NCBI GenBank assembly: GCA_945898065.1
Contig: CAMDHH010000002.1
Span: forward strand, 1 to 64,000
Direction of reading: 5' to 3'
Length of the DNA stretch: 64,000 bases
From: Bifidobacterium breve
GTDB lineage: Bacteria > Actinomycetota > Actinomycetes > Nanopelagicales > Nanopelagicaceae
Shown here in pieces: positions 42,553 through 50,678 of this stretch. The position numbers were made by a program, and so were the translations under genes. Position 1 is the stretch's first letter, and each line of letters begins with the position of its first letter. A model generated the notes under the pieces. It had not been told where the DNA came from. It saw only the letters and a program-made list of their open reading frames with translations, and made no database searches.

Positions 42553-44214
42553 TTACTTCTTCTTATAACCAGTTGGGCACTTAGGATTTGCGCCAGTTAC
42601 TTTCTTACTGGTCTTTCCCTTCACGCAGGTAATAGAAATCGATTTCTTTGCAACCGATTTTGTTGGCCCCGCGATAACTACATCCTGGGATAACTTCACG
42701 TTGATGAGAGGAGTAGAGAAAGTAAATCCTTTGGCCGATAAATAAAGCCATCCGTTTTTCTCGTTGACAGTAGTTGTTGCAACCTTCTTCTCACCCTCTG
42801 ATGAAGTAATCGAAATCTCAGCCCTAATCGGCGCTTTACTAAATCCGTAAATGCAACGAGCGACATCGCTGCGCAAGCTCAGATCATAAGATCCCGATGC
42901 CTCAATTCCGCTAGCTTCAAAGTGTGGTGATGAAACCTTGTATGAAAGTGAACTAGTTTCCTTATCAAATACTGGTGGACCAGCTGCATATGCCAAAGCA
43001 TTTGTAGTTACTAATCCCGCTAGGTTTCCACTTTTATCAGAGCACTTGCGCGTTGATTCATCTTGTCCGTAGCCGTAGTTCAGCGTTTTGAAAGACCAGT
43101 AATAATCTGTCGTTGTTGCCTTATCTTTATAAGAAGGTACGAAGCCTGAAACGAGTGCCAAAGCTCTAGGCCCTGACAGCATTTCAGAGATCTTTGTTGA
43201 GCCAATTCCATCGCCCTGTACACCAAAGGATTCATAAGTGAGTATTAAATCGCGAATCTTCTGAGGGATCTCTGCATTTGGAACTGTGAAATCGAGCGAA
43301 GGTACTTTTACTGGCTCTGCTTCAATTGAGATTTCTGCGCCGCTCTTCCAATCCTTTGTCACAATTGTAGGAAGATAGAGGCGGCCGTGATACCAACCCT
43401 CAGGCTTTTTTCCCATTCGAAGTGTTATTCCAAATCGATACCCTGTCGGAAATTCTCGAATAGCTTGACAGACATTTAGATCAGTTGCTACGCACGTTGA
43501 TCCATCGGGTGCGTACTGCCTGCCATTGCTACCGTAGATTCCTACACCATCTCTATTATCGGTGGCTGTAGTCAATCGGAACGTTCCCGAAATTTCTTCG
43601 ACTGGCAAAATTCCTGCAGTCATGTCACTCAATTTTAATTTTATATCTGCAACTGGTGTACCCGAAGACTTTCGTTGGCTCATTATTGATTGTACAGAAA
43701 CAAAATAAGTGTCTTTGCCCGCGCTATTTATTACACCTGGCAGTTTCCACACAGCGCCCATACCTGTGCTCTGAGGCAAGTTGATAGAAGAATTTTCTTT
43801 GACTATATATCGAGGATCATTGGGAGCAGTCTTTACATACTGTCCAGCGGTTCTATTTCCGCTGGCATCGACTGCCCAGATTTCGGCAATACACGCAATG
43901 TTTGTTGTATCTGAACAAATATCCCAATTGGTATAGCCAAACATTTCGGGAGCATCCGTGCAAATTTTGTCAGCGAGATCTTGGCATATCAGCCAACTCT
44001 CTTTAACATTGATATCGCCTTGAGCATAGAGAACCGATGGCATTGTCCCAAGTTCATTATTTTCTTTGAATGCCAATCCAAGACTTGCAACATCTGGTGA
44101 GATCTTCATGCCAGCCTGTGCAACATTGGCCTGCATAGTCGATGCCAAGAGAAGGGCTGCAAGCATCGTTACCCCGAATTTACGGACTGACTTCATCTGC
44201 CCCACCTTTGCCAT
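42553..44214 (-). CDS. Secreted protein with C-terminal Cys-x15-Cys cassette (paralogue 3)
   Basis: 553 residues. Signal peptide 'FGVTMLAALLLASTMQANVA'. Closest to the 53914-55524 protein: both have 'GLVTTNA', a 'SYDLSLRSDVARCIYGFSKA'-type block with P-I-R-A, and 'WLYLSAKGFTFS' before the tail. The tail is C-V-K-G-K-T-S-K-K-V-T-G-A-N-P-K-C-P-T-G-Y-K-K-K. Eight or more cysteines suggest disulfides outside the cell. The ATG at 44196 is an alternative start, preceded by GGTGGGG. It lies 5 bp from the convergent DoxX-like gene. Function unknown. Confidence 0.8.
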   Translation of the reverse strand: MAKVGQMKSVRKFGVTMLAALLLASTMQANVAQAGMKISPDVASLGLAFKENNELGTMPSVLYAQGDINVKESWLICQDLADKICTDAPEMFGYTNWDICSDTTNIACIAEIWAVDASGNRTAGQYVKTAPNDPRYIVKENSSINLPQSTGMGAVWKLPGVINSAGKDTYFVSVQSIMSQRKSSGTPVADIKLKLSDMTAGILPVEEISGTFRLTTATDNRDGVGIYGSNGRQYAPDGSTCVATDLNVCQAIREFPTGYRFGITLRMGKKPEGWYHGRLYLPTIVTKDWKSGAEISIEAEPVKVPSLDFTVPNAEIPQKIRDLILTYESFGVQGDGIGSTKISEMLSGPRALALVSGFVPSYKDKATTTDYYWSFKTLNYGYGQDESTRKCSDKSGNLAGLVTTNALAYAAGPPVFDKETSSLSYKVSSPHFEASGIEASGSYDLSLRSDVARCIYGFSKAPIRAEISITSSEGEKKVATTTVNEKNGWLYLSAKGFTFSTPLINVKLSQDVVIAGPTKSVAKKSISITCVKGKTSKKVTGANPKCPTGYKKK

Positions 44215-44385
44215 CTCTATGCCGAGAAGCCTAATAAGACTCTTATCTACTCCGTCAAGTGAGTCGGCTATTTATGCAGGCAATGTGGAGTTCCCTCATA
44301 GCTTGAGCCTTCACGGCTACCCCAGGTAGAAGTTCTAGGGCAATCCCATTGACAGCCAATCTACATGAGAGTTTAATAATGGTGA

Positions 44386-44401
44386 CTGGAATCATTTCCA
44401 G
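44386..44401. promoter_or_regulatory. Inverted repeat before the sugar ABC operon (candidate operator)
   Basis: CTGGAA-TCAT-TTCCAG, two 6-bp arms around 4 bp, lying just after a TAATAAT sequence (about 44374-44380) that could be the -10 element and 28 bp before the permease start. A repressor bound here would block transcription; no regulator gene is adjacent. Confidence 0.4.
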
Positions 44402-44428
44402 AAACCTTCCATGAAGGGTGAGCACTTG

Positions 44429-45415
44429 ATGCCTATGCGCGGTGCTTCCAAATCACGTCGTTTCAAATTTCCTGAAGAGACGAGCGTTATTTTTGCGCTG
44501 CTTCTTCTTGTTGCAATTGTTGGCTCCTTGCGTCCAATATTTCTCAAGCCCGAAAATCTTCTCAACTTGGCTGCGAGCTACTCAATATCTGCACTCCTTG
44601 CAGGCTGCATCGTTTATTTACTGTCAATGGGAGAAATTGATCTCTCCTTTGGTTGGATTCTCAATCTCTCTGCTGTAATCGCTGGAGTTTTAATGATTGC
44701 AGGAGTTCCAGTGTGGATTGCAATCATCATCGGAATCATCGCCGGTGGAGTAATGGGTGCAATCAACGGTGTTCTCACAGTTGTCATGCGACTTCCGCTC
44801 ATCATTGTCACTTTAGGTACGGCATCGGTGTATCAGGGAGTATCACTTATTACTAATAAGTCTGGTTCAGTTGTTCCAACGGATGAAAAAATTACTACGA
44901 ATATCTTCTTTAGAGCACTCGGTGGTGATATCGAGACTCCCATCCCAATAATTCTTATTTTTGTTGTACTTGCATTTGTAGTTCTGCATTTAGTACTTCA
45001 TAAGACTCGTTTTGGTTATCGAATTCTTGCAATAGGAAGTAATCCAGAAGCGGCTCGATTAGCAGGTATCCCAATAAAGCAGACAAAGATTCTTGTCTGT
45101 GCTCTCATGGGATTTGTCTCAGGAATTGGCGGAGTTCTCTTCCTTGGTTTTCGCGGCGCTGTTGATCCAACAACTGGAGCCAACTTATTACTTCCCGTTG
45201 TTGCTGCTGCAATTATCGGTGGAACAGCGCTATCAGGTGGAGCAGGAACAGTGTGGGGCTCGCTCTACGGAGCACTCATCGTTGGCGTAATTGGAGTAGG
45301 CGTTGTATTTCTGGGTATCGATGCAGTGTGGAGCACCCTTGTCACTGGACTTGTTATTTTATTTGCAATTGGTGTTGATCAAATTGTTCGAGTTAGAAAA
45401 AATCGAGCAGGTTAG
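44429..45415 (+). CDS. Sugar ABC transporter permease (RbsC-like)
   Basis: About 328 residues with eight to ten membrane helices. 'YLLSMGEIDLSFGWILNLSA', 'LPLIIVTLGTASVYQGVSLI' and 'AIGSNPEAARLAGIPIKQTK' (the coupling loop touching the ATPase) match the BPD_transp_2/RbsC family. ATG 44429 is chosen since AGGGTGAG lies 7 nt upstream; ATG 44411 is an alternative. First gene of a five-gene unit: permease, binding protein, ATPase, mutarotase, SDR. Confidence 0.92.
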   Translation: MPMRGASKSRRFKFPEETSVIFALLLLVAIVGSLRPIFLKPENLLNLAASYSISALLAGCIVYLLSMGEIDLSFGWILNLSAVIAGVLMIAGVPVWIAIIIGIIAGGVMGAINGVLTVVMRLPLIIVTLGTASVYQGVSLITNKSGSVVPTDEKITTNIFFRALGGDIETPIPIILIFVVLAFVVLHLVLHKTRFGYRILAIGSNPEAARLAGIPIKQTKILVCALMGFVSGIGGVLFLGFRGAVDPTTGANLLLPVVAAAIIGGTALSGGAGTVWGSLYGALIVGVIGVGVVFLGIDAVWSTLVTGLVILFAIGVDQIVRVRKNRAG

Positions 45416-45474
45416 AAAAATAGAATTCAACCTTGTTCATTAGGGACATTGCTTGAATAACAAAGGGGAGAAAG

Positions 45475-46572
45475 ATGGAAAGTAAGAGCCGGAAAGCACG
45501 TTGGAGTGCGATAGCACTTACGACAGGAATGGTACTGACAGCCAATGGAGTTGCAACTCCTGCGCAAGCAGCAGAGAAGAAACTCACGATTGGTTTCGTC
45601 GTACACGCAGTTGGTAACCCATTTATAAATCAAATTATCGAAGGCGCCAAAGCGGCTGCCAAAGATCTCAAAATAACACTCAAGGTAACTGGCCCAGCAG
45701 GTGCTGAAGGCGATGCTCAACTCACCGCTGTACAGAATCTAGCTGCAGTTGGTGTTGACGGAATTGCTACTTCGGTTCCTTCAGCATCCATGATGAAAGG
45801 CCTCAATGCTGTTATCAAAGCTGGAACACCTATCGTTCAATTCAACGGATTCGTTGATGGCGTAAATGCGCCATACGTTGGCGAGAAGTCAGTTGAGTCC
45901 GGACGTCTTCTAGGAAAGATGGTTTTGGAAAAGATTGGCGGAGCCAGTGCTAAGGGCAGTGTCATCATGGGAAACTGTTTCCCAGGATTCCCAGTTCTTG
46001 AAAACCGTTCCAAGGGTGTTCAAGAAAGCCTCGCCAAGGCACCTGGTATTAAGATCATTGGACCATCAGATGTAAAGGTTGATGCTGCAGCAAACTTCGC
46101 TGCATGGCAGGGACTTCTTGCAGCTAATCCAGATGCACTTGCAATGGTTGGTCTTTGTGCTCCAGATGTTGAGAGCATCGGAAAAGTCAATGCAGCAGTA
46201 GCTGGATCTAAGACAATCGGTGCAGGTTATGACCTCACAGCAGGAAACCTTGAAGCTCTAAAAAATGGAACTGCACATATCAGCCTAGGACAGACACCAT
46301 TTATTCAGGGATACCTTCCTGTTTACATGTTGGTTGACAGCATCCGTAACAAGATCAAAATCAATAAGTCAGGCTTTATCGATGCCGGAACTGAAATTGT
46401 TACTGCAACTTCCGTTACCGAACCATTTGGTTCAGCCCCACTTACATTCGCAAAATTGCAGAAGATGTCAACATCACCTTCAGCAACTCGCACCTACTAC
46501 GACAAAATCGTAAAGGGGTATATCAAGAATTGGCAGAAGAATTTGAAGCCAATTGCTGCTGAATCTGCTTAA
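45475..46572 (+). CDS. Sugar ABC transporter substrate-binding protein (RbsB-like)
   Basis: 365 residues. Signal peptide ends 'VATPAQAAEKK', a signal peptidase I type site; there is no lipobox Cys, unusual for a binding protein in a Gram-positive. Mature part: 'LTIGFVVHAVGNPFINQIIE', 'LAAVGVDGIATSVPSASMMK', 'TIGAGYDLTAGNLEALKNGT', the periplasmic-binding-protein type I (Peripla_BP_4) pattern for sugars. AAGGGGAG lies about 6 nt before ATG. The exact sugar is not readable; neighbours point to a deoxyhexose such as rhamnose or fucose. Confidence 0.9.
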   Translation: MESKSRKARWSAIALTTGMVLTANGVATPAQAAEKKLTIGFVVHAVGNPFINQIIEGAKAAAKDLKITLKVTGPAGAEGDAQLTAVQNLAAVGVDGIATSVPSASMMKGLNAVIKAGTPIVQFNGFVDGVNAPYVGEKSVESGRLLGKMVLEKIGGASAKGSVIMGNCFPGFPVLENRSKGVQESLAKAPGIKIIGPSDVKVDAAANFAAWQGLLAANPDALAMVGLCAPDVESIGKVNAAVAGSKTIGAGYDLTAGNLEALKNGTAHISLGQTPFIQGYLPVYMLVDSIRNKIKINKSGFIDAGTEIVTATSVTEPFGSAPLTFAKLQKMSTSPSATRTYYDKIVKGYIKNWQKNLKPIAAESA

Positions 46573-46616
46573 TAAAAGTAGATAACTAAGTCATAAATAC
46601 GAACGGAGGTCGCGCG

Positions 46617-48122
46617 ATGAATTCCCATTCAATTGATAACGTGATCTCCGTTCGTGGCTTGGCTAAGCGTTACGGCGGAGTCAAAGCCTTGAATGGCTTA
46701 GATTTGGATTTAGAGGCAAATAAAGTCCATGCCATTGTCGGTGAAAATGGCGCAGGTAAGTCAACTTTTATGAAAATTCTCTCGGGTGGAGTTACCCCAG
46801 ATGAGGGCAGCATTGAGGTCATGGGGCAGAAGTTCTCATCCTTTAGCGTGCAGTCGGCAGCAAAATTGGGAATCGGAATCATGTATCAAGAATTGCGGTT
46901 GTTTCAACATCGCGATGTACTGACTAATCTATTTCCAAACCGTGAAATGACAGTCGGGCCTTTTATAGCTAAAAAGAAAATGGCAGAAATAGCGATACCC
47001 GTTTTGAAGTCGATTGGACTTGAGGTTGATTTGTATCAAAAGGTTGGCGAACTCACCCTCTCTGATCAGCAACTCATTGAACTTGCCCGAGTTCTTATTG
47101 AAAAACCTAAACTTCTTATTTTAGATGAGCCAACATCAGCGCTCAATGCGCGCGAAAGTAAGCGCCTACTTGATTTGGTGAAGTTATTACCAGCCCAGGG
47201 CACAACCGTTCTCTACGTTTCCCACAGATTAGATGAAGTCTTTGACGTTGCTCAGCAGATAACTATTTTGCGCAATGGCTCATTAGTTCTTTCTAAGCCA
47301 GCGAAAGATCTAGATATTCCCACCGTTATCGCAGGAATTGTCGGTGAAAAATCATCAGTATCAATTGGGAAGAAGGCAGGAAGTGCCGATCTTTATTCAA
47401 AGAAAGAGAAGGTCCTAGAAGTTCACAACTTGAGTAATGGCCGTCAAATTCTTGACATATCCCTCAATGTTTCTGCCGGTGAAATTGTTGGAGTTGCAGG
47501 CCTCATTGGATCTGGAGCCGATGAACTTTTGGAGACTCTCTTTGGTGCACGTTCAAAAGTTTCAGGAACGGTGAAGGTACAAGGTATTGAAAAAGAAAAT
47601 TTGAGTCCTCAAAATTCAGTACGAGATGGCGTTGCACTTATTCCCGCAGATCGCAAAAGAGTTGGATTGATGATGGAGAGAAGTGTTTCTGATAATTTAT
47701 CTCACGTATCGGTCGGTGGATACAAGCAGGGGAGCACACTTCTTTCAAAATCTGCACTCATGGCTACTGCAACAAAGTTAGTTGAGAAATTCACTATAAA
47801 GGCTGAAAATGTCAATGTTCGAGTCGGCAATCTCTCAGGCGGTAACCAACAAAAAGTTGTTATTGGAAAATGGCTAGAAATTGCCCCAGGCCTTGTATTA
47901 CTCGATGACCCCACGCGTGGGGTTGATATCGGCGCCAAAGTCGAACTCTTCCGTCTCGTTCGAGAAATTGCGGCGGAGGGAAAAGGTATTTTGTTTAGAT
48001 CTACAGAAATTTCTGAACTAACAGCCTTGTGCGACCGTATTGTCATAGTCAAAGATGGGGCTAGTACACGAGAAGTCAGCGGTGTCGATGATGCCGAACT
48101 CATAAGATTAATAAATGAATAA
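46617..48122 (+). CDS. Sugar ABC transporter ATP-binding protein (RbsA-like, two ABC domains)
   Basis: 501 residues. First domain: Walker A 'VGENGAGKSTFMKIL', signature 'LTLSDQQLIELARVL', Walker B 'LLILDEPTSALNA'. Second domain: degenerate Walker A 'GLIGSGADELLETLFG' and intact signature 'NLSGGNQQKVVIGKWL', as usual for RbsA/AraG/XylG proteins, where only one site hydrolyses ATP well. GGAGG lies 9 nt before ATG. Third gene of the sugar unit. Confidence 0.93.
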   Translation: MNSHSIDNVISVRGLAKRYGGVKALNGLDLDLEANKVHAIVGENGAGKSTFMKILSGGVTPDEGSIEVMGQKFSSFSVQSAAKLGIGIMYQELRLFQHRDVLTNLFPNREMTVGPFIAKKKMAEIAIPVLKSIGLEVDLYQKVGELTLSDQQLIELARVLIEKPKLLILDEPTSALNARESKRLLDLVKLLPAQGTTVLYVSHRLDEVFDVAQQITILRNGSLVLSKPAKDLDIPTVIAGIVGEKSSVSIGKKAGSADLYSKKEKVLEVHNLSNGRQILDISLNVSAGEIVGVAGLIGSGADELLETLFGARSKVSGTVKVQGIEKENLSPQNSVRDGVALIPADRKRVGLMMERSVSDNLSHVSVGGYKQGSTLLSKSALMATATKLVEKFTIKAENVNVRVGNLSGGNQQKVVIGKWLEIAPGLVLLDDPTRGVDIGAKVELFRLVREIAAEGKGILFRSTEISELTALCDRIVIVKDGASTREVSGVDDAELIRLINE

Positions 48123-48167
48123 CTCAACCTCCACAATCCAAACCAAGTGCACTAGAAAGAGGAAGTA

Positions 48168-48491
48168 ATGATCAGAAGAGCCTTTATTATGAAATTAAAG
48201 CCAGGAGGTTTGGCAACATATAAGAAGCACCATGATGAAATTTGGGGAGAGTTAGTAGCCGAGATTGAAAAGTCAGGTATCGCTGAAATAACTATCTTTG
48301 AAAACGATCCAGTACTCGTTCTTTATTCAGTTATTTCTAATGTTGAAGCCTGGGACCGTTTGTGGCACTCAGAAGTCCACGATCGCTGGGGAGTTTTGAT
48401 GAATCCATTGATGGAGTTCAATGCAGAGGGCATCGTAAATTCGACGGAACTTCGTGAAGTTTTCCATCTTCAAACGAGCGCAGGTAAATAG
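48168..48491 (+). CDS. rhaM: L-rhamnose mutarotase-like protein (DUF718)
   Basis: 107 residues. 'RRAFIMKLKPGGLATYKKHH' with D-E-I-W-x-E-L and 'GIAEITIFENDPVLVLYSVI' are the family pattern, with conserved His and Trp residues near the active site. It would interconvert anomers of L-rhamnose or a similar sugar (L-fucose). It sits between the ABC ATPase and an SDR, which suggests the imported sugar is a deoxyhexose oxidised at C1 rather than phosphorylated. Confidence 0.82.
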   Translation: MIRRAFIMKLKPGGLATYKKHHDEIWGELVAEIEKSGIAEITIFENDPVLVLYSVISNVEAWDRLWHSEVHDRWGVLMNPLMEFNAEGIVNSTELREVFHLQTSAGK

Positions 48492-48496
48492 GAACG

Positions 48497-49303
48497 ATGT
48501 CTGAAAAAAAACTTGCTCTAGTAACTGGGGCTAGCCGCGGCATTGGACGACAGATTGCACTAGGTCTAGCCGATGATGGCCATAAAGTTATTGCAGTCTC
48601 TCGCTCTGCCATGGAAACGAGTGATCTCTCTGCTTCTCAAAAATCTCTGATTATTAGTATAAGAGGCGATGTGAGTGATGCTTCATTCATTGAAAGATTA
48701 GAGAAGCAAGTATCAAAAGAACATGGCGTTGTTCAAATTCTTGTCAATGCTGCAGGAGTCTTTGGTCCCATCGATTTAGTTCATAACAGTGATCCTGCCC
48801 AGTGGACTCAAACAATAGTTATCGATGCCATCGCTCCGTATTACACAGCGCACTATTTCTTGCCCGCAATGCTCAAAAGCAAGTGGGGCCGAATCATTAA
48901 TCTCAGCTCTGCAGCAGCGCTACATCCACCAGGGCCACTGAATAGCGCCTATGGCACATCAAAGGTTGCACTCAACCAACTCACTCGCCATATTGCTGCC
49001 GAAATTGCAGGCTCTGGCGTAACTGCAAATGTTATTCATCCAGGCGATGTTCAAAGTGATATGTGGGCTGATATCAAAATCAAAGCAGAAGCACTGGGTG
49101 AAGTCGGCAAAGATTACAAAGCGTGGGTGGATTGGGTAGAAAAAACTGGTGGAGATGATCCAAAGAAAGCAATGGATCTTGTTCTCAAGTTAGTTAGTAC
49201 CGAAAGTGATTCGGTCAATGGAAGATTCTGTTGGATTGATCAGCCACTTCAAGCACCGATTCCAAGTTGGGAAGATCCAATAGATGCTAGACCTTGGGGT
49301 TAG
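48497..49303 (+). CDS. Short-chain dehydrogenase/reductase, possible sugar 1-dehydrogenase
   Basis: 268 residues. Cofactor turn 'LVTGASRGIGRQIALGLA', N-A-A-G in 'ILVNAAGVFGP', catalytic Ser in 'IINLSSAAALHP' and Y-G-T-S-K. It lies 5 bp after the mutarotase-like gene at the end of the sugar transporter unit; oxidation of the imported sugar to a lactone is the simplest reading, based on context only. The C-terminal extension is Pro/Trp-rich ('APIPSWEDPIDARPWG'). Confidence 0.85.
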   Translation: MSEKKLALVTGASRGIGRQIALGLADDGHKVIAVSRSAMETSDLSASQKSLIISIRGDVSDASFIERLEKQVSKEHGVVQILVNAAGVFGPIDLVHNSDPAQWTQTIVIDAIAPYYTAHYFLPAMLKSKWGRIINLSSAAALHPPGPLNSAYGTSKVALNQLTRHIAAEIAGSGVTANVIHPGDVQSDMWADIKIKAEALGEVGKDYKAWVDWVEKTGGDDPKKAMDLVLKLVSTESDSVNGRFCWIDQPLQAPIPSWEDPIDARPWG

Positions 49304-49362
49304 CAGTATTTGACTAGCTAAAGCACGGAGATTGATCTCAAAACCCTTCACCGCTCTATGCA

Positions 49363-49390
49363 CACCTCGTACAAGATGTCGTACAAGGTG
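49363..49390. promoter_or_regulatory. YefM-type operator of the toxin-antitoxin module
   Basis: CACCTCGTAC (49363-49372) and GTACAAGGTG (49381-49390) form an imperfect inverted repeat. The two GTAC cores are 12 bp apart, the core spacing known for YefM-YoeB operators (cores TGTACA in E. coli). A possible -35 TTGATC (49332-49337) and a -10 near 49355-49360 at 17-bp spacing lie just upstream. Confidence 0.6.
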
Positions 49391-49420
49391 CTAGTCTTGC
49401 CAAAGACTAAAGGAGTCCAC

Positions 49421-49765
49421 ATGATCATCTCTGCATCCAAGGCACGCGAGAAGTTATTCCCACTCATCGAGCAGGTCAACGCCGATCAAGCCAGCATCAC
49501 CATCACTTCCAATAACGGCAACGCTGTATTGGTTTCCGAGAGTGAATGGGAATCGATGATTGAGACTGCCTTCCTGTTGCGCACCGCATCGAATCGAAAG
49601 TATCTCGATAAAGCCCTAGCCGAGATTGAATCTGGCAAAGGCGTGAAAGTCACATATAAGAAAGGTCAGACTCTTGACCAAATCTTGAAGTTAGCAAATG
49701 TCAAAAAGACACCTGAAAAGAAATCCCCAAAGAAAAGCGTTGCCACAAAAGCTCGAAGCAAATAA
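49421..49765 (+). CDS. yefM: YefM/Phd-family antitoxin with Lys-rich tail
   Basis: 114 residues from ATG 49421, which follows AAAGGAG at good distance. The N-terminal domain 'MIISASKAREKLFPLIEQVN' with 'SITITSNNGNAVLVSESEWE' is the YefM/Phd DNA-binding and dimerisation fold. 'LLRTASNRKYLDKALAEIES' is the toxin-binding region. An unusual extra tail rich in Lys and Pro ('KKTPEKKSPKKSVATKARSK') makes it about 25-30 residues longer than E. coli YefM. The toxin gene begins 15 bp downstream. Confidence 0.88.
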   Translation: MIISASKAREKLFPLIEQVNADQASITITSNNGNAVLVSESEWESMIETAFLLRTASNRKYLDKALAEIESGKGVKVTYKKGQTLDQILKLANVKKTPEKKSPKKSVATKARSK

Positions 49766-49780
49766 GCACAGGATTCATTC

Positions 49781-50062
49781 ATGCCTGCAGCTCCTGCACT
49801 AACGTCCATATTTTTCACGAATCAAGCAATTGCCGATCTCGAGTATTGGGCCAAGCACAATCCCGACAGGTTAGTAAAAATTCAGCAACTCATTGATCAT
49901 GTCATGAAGAATCCTCGAAAAGGTATTGGATTACCTAAACCTTTGAAATACAGTCTTGAGGGATTGTGGTCACGAAGAATTACGCTAGAGCATCGCCTTG
50001 TTTATTCCTTTGATAAAACCACTCTCAACATAATTCAAGCCCGCCATCATTACGAAGATTGA
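49781..50062 (+). CDS. yoeB: YoeB/Txe-family toxin (mRNA interferase)
   Basis: 93 residues. 'IADLEYWAKHNPDRLVKIQQ', 'PRKGIGLPKPLKYSLEGLWS' and 'RRITLEHRLVYSF' with the terminal R-H-H-Y pattern match YoeB, including the Arg of H-R-L-V-Y and the catalytic His-Tyr near the C-terminus. It would cut mRNA on the ribosome when freed from its antitoxin. The start may lie a few codons further in; family members begin near 'SIFFTNQA'. A rho-independent terminator follows at 50081-50111. Confidence 0.9.
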   Translation: MPAAPALTSIFFTNQAIADLEYWAKHNPDRLVKIQQLIDHVMKNPRKGIGLPKPLKYSLEGLWSRRITLEHRLVYSFDKTTLNIIQARHHYED

Positions 50063-50080
50063 ACTTTTCTAGGAATACAG

Positions 50081-50111
50081 AAAGCCCCGCAGATTTCTCT
50101 AGCGGGGCTTT
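50081..50111 (+). terminator. Rho-independent terminator after the toxin gene
   Basis: AAAGCCCCGC (50081-50090) pairs perfectly with GCGGGGCTTT (50102-50111) over an 11-nt loop. The T run is short and part of the stem, so efficiency may be moderate. Confidence 0.75.
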
Positions 50112-50275
50112 CAACTGTAACTCTTGCAGATCTGCAATTCCATTGACTATGGAGCTGCAGATTAGCACGAGCACCCTCTTGACTGAAGTTTTGTAATCAT
50201 AACACCGAAGTTATCAACAACATCTGAAAAACTAAATATTCATCTAGTCCTGTACATCTAAGTTTCAACTTGCGT

Positions 50276-50349
50276 ACCGCTGTAGCTCAGCGGATAGAGC
50301 ACCCTTTTGACTGAAGGGATGGTCGCGAGTTCGAATCTCGCCAGCGGTA
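50276..50349 (+). tRNA. tRNA-like gene 1, apparent anticodon GAC (Val), unusual
   Basis: 74 nt fold as a full cloverleaf: acceptor ACCGCTG/CAGCGGT, T8-A9, D arm GCTC-AGCGGATA-GAGC, anticodon arm CCCTT-TTGACTG-AAGGG, 6-nt variable loop, T arm GCGAG-TTCGAAT-CTCGC, discriminator A, no encoded CCA. Oddities: first base A, T instead of a purine at position 37, and a variable loop one base long. The acceptor pairing can extend to 9 bp (50274-50282 with 50342-50350). A strong terminator follows. Read as valine by anticodon, but amino acid identity is uncertain. Confidence 0.7.
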
Positions 50350-50360
50350 CTCACACAAGA

Positions 50361-50392
50361 TGGCTCTTGGCTTAGTCACCAAGGGCCATTTT
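50361..50392 (+). terminator. Terminator of tRNA-like gene 1
   Basis: TGGCTCTTGG (50361-50370) pairs with CCAAGGGCCA (50379-50388), one G-U pair, 8-nt loop, followed by TTTTG. Confidence 0.8.
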
Positions 50393-50453
50393 GCATGTTC
50401 AGTGTCCGTACTGAGACACATCGGAGACTCGCTATTAGTAATCTTTTCTATGA

Positions 50454-50678
50454 CTACGAGTTAGTCACCGTAATAAGTTTGCCCGAATCAGGAAGGGCAA
50501 TAACGTTTAGTTCGCCTTCTTTTTGTGCCAACTTAATTAGTGCAGCCATGCCGCCAACATCCTTAGCGGAGGTAGCTTTAGCAGGGGCTTTAGTTGCGGC
50601 CTGTGCCGGTAGAGCAGTTGATGTAAGCGCAAATGCAAGCACGGTGCCTACAACTGCGCTAATGATCTTCTTGTTCAT
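50454..50678 (-). pseudogene. Truncated ABC solute-binding protein (N-terminal remnant)
   Basis: 74 residues: a complete signal peptide ('IISAVVGTVLAFALTSTALP' to A-Q-A-A), then 'DVGGMAALIKLAQKEGELNV' and I-A-L-P-D, which is the beginning of the mature domain of extracellular polyamine/iron-type binding proteins, and then a stop after 'GKLITVTNS'. Those proteins are normally over 300 residues, so this is a remnant. AGGAG precedes the ATG, so it may still be translated. The tRNA-like gene lies just beyond the cut end, suggesting deletion or replacement at this locus. Confidence 0.65.

Noticed and set aside
50276-50349. Reading tRNA-like gene 1 as Gln (TTG)
   Set aside because: Shifting the loop by one or two bases to place TTG at 34-36 destroys the 5-bp anticodon stem, which is perfect when the loop is TTGACTG.
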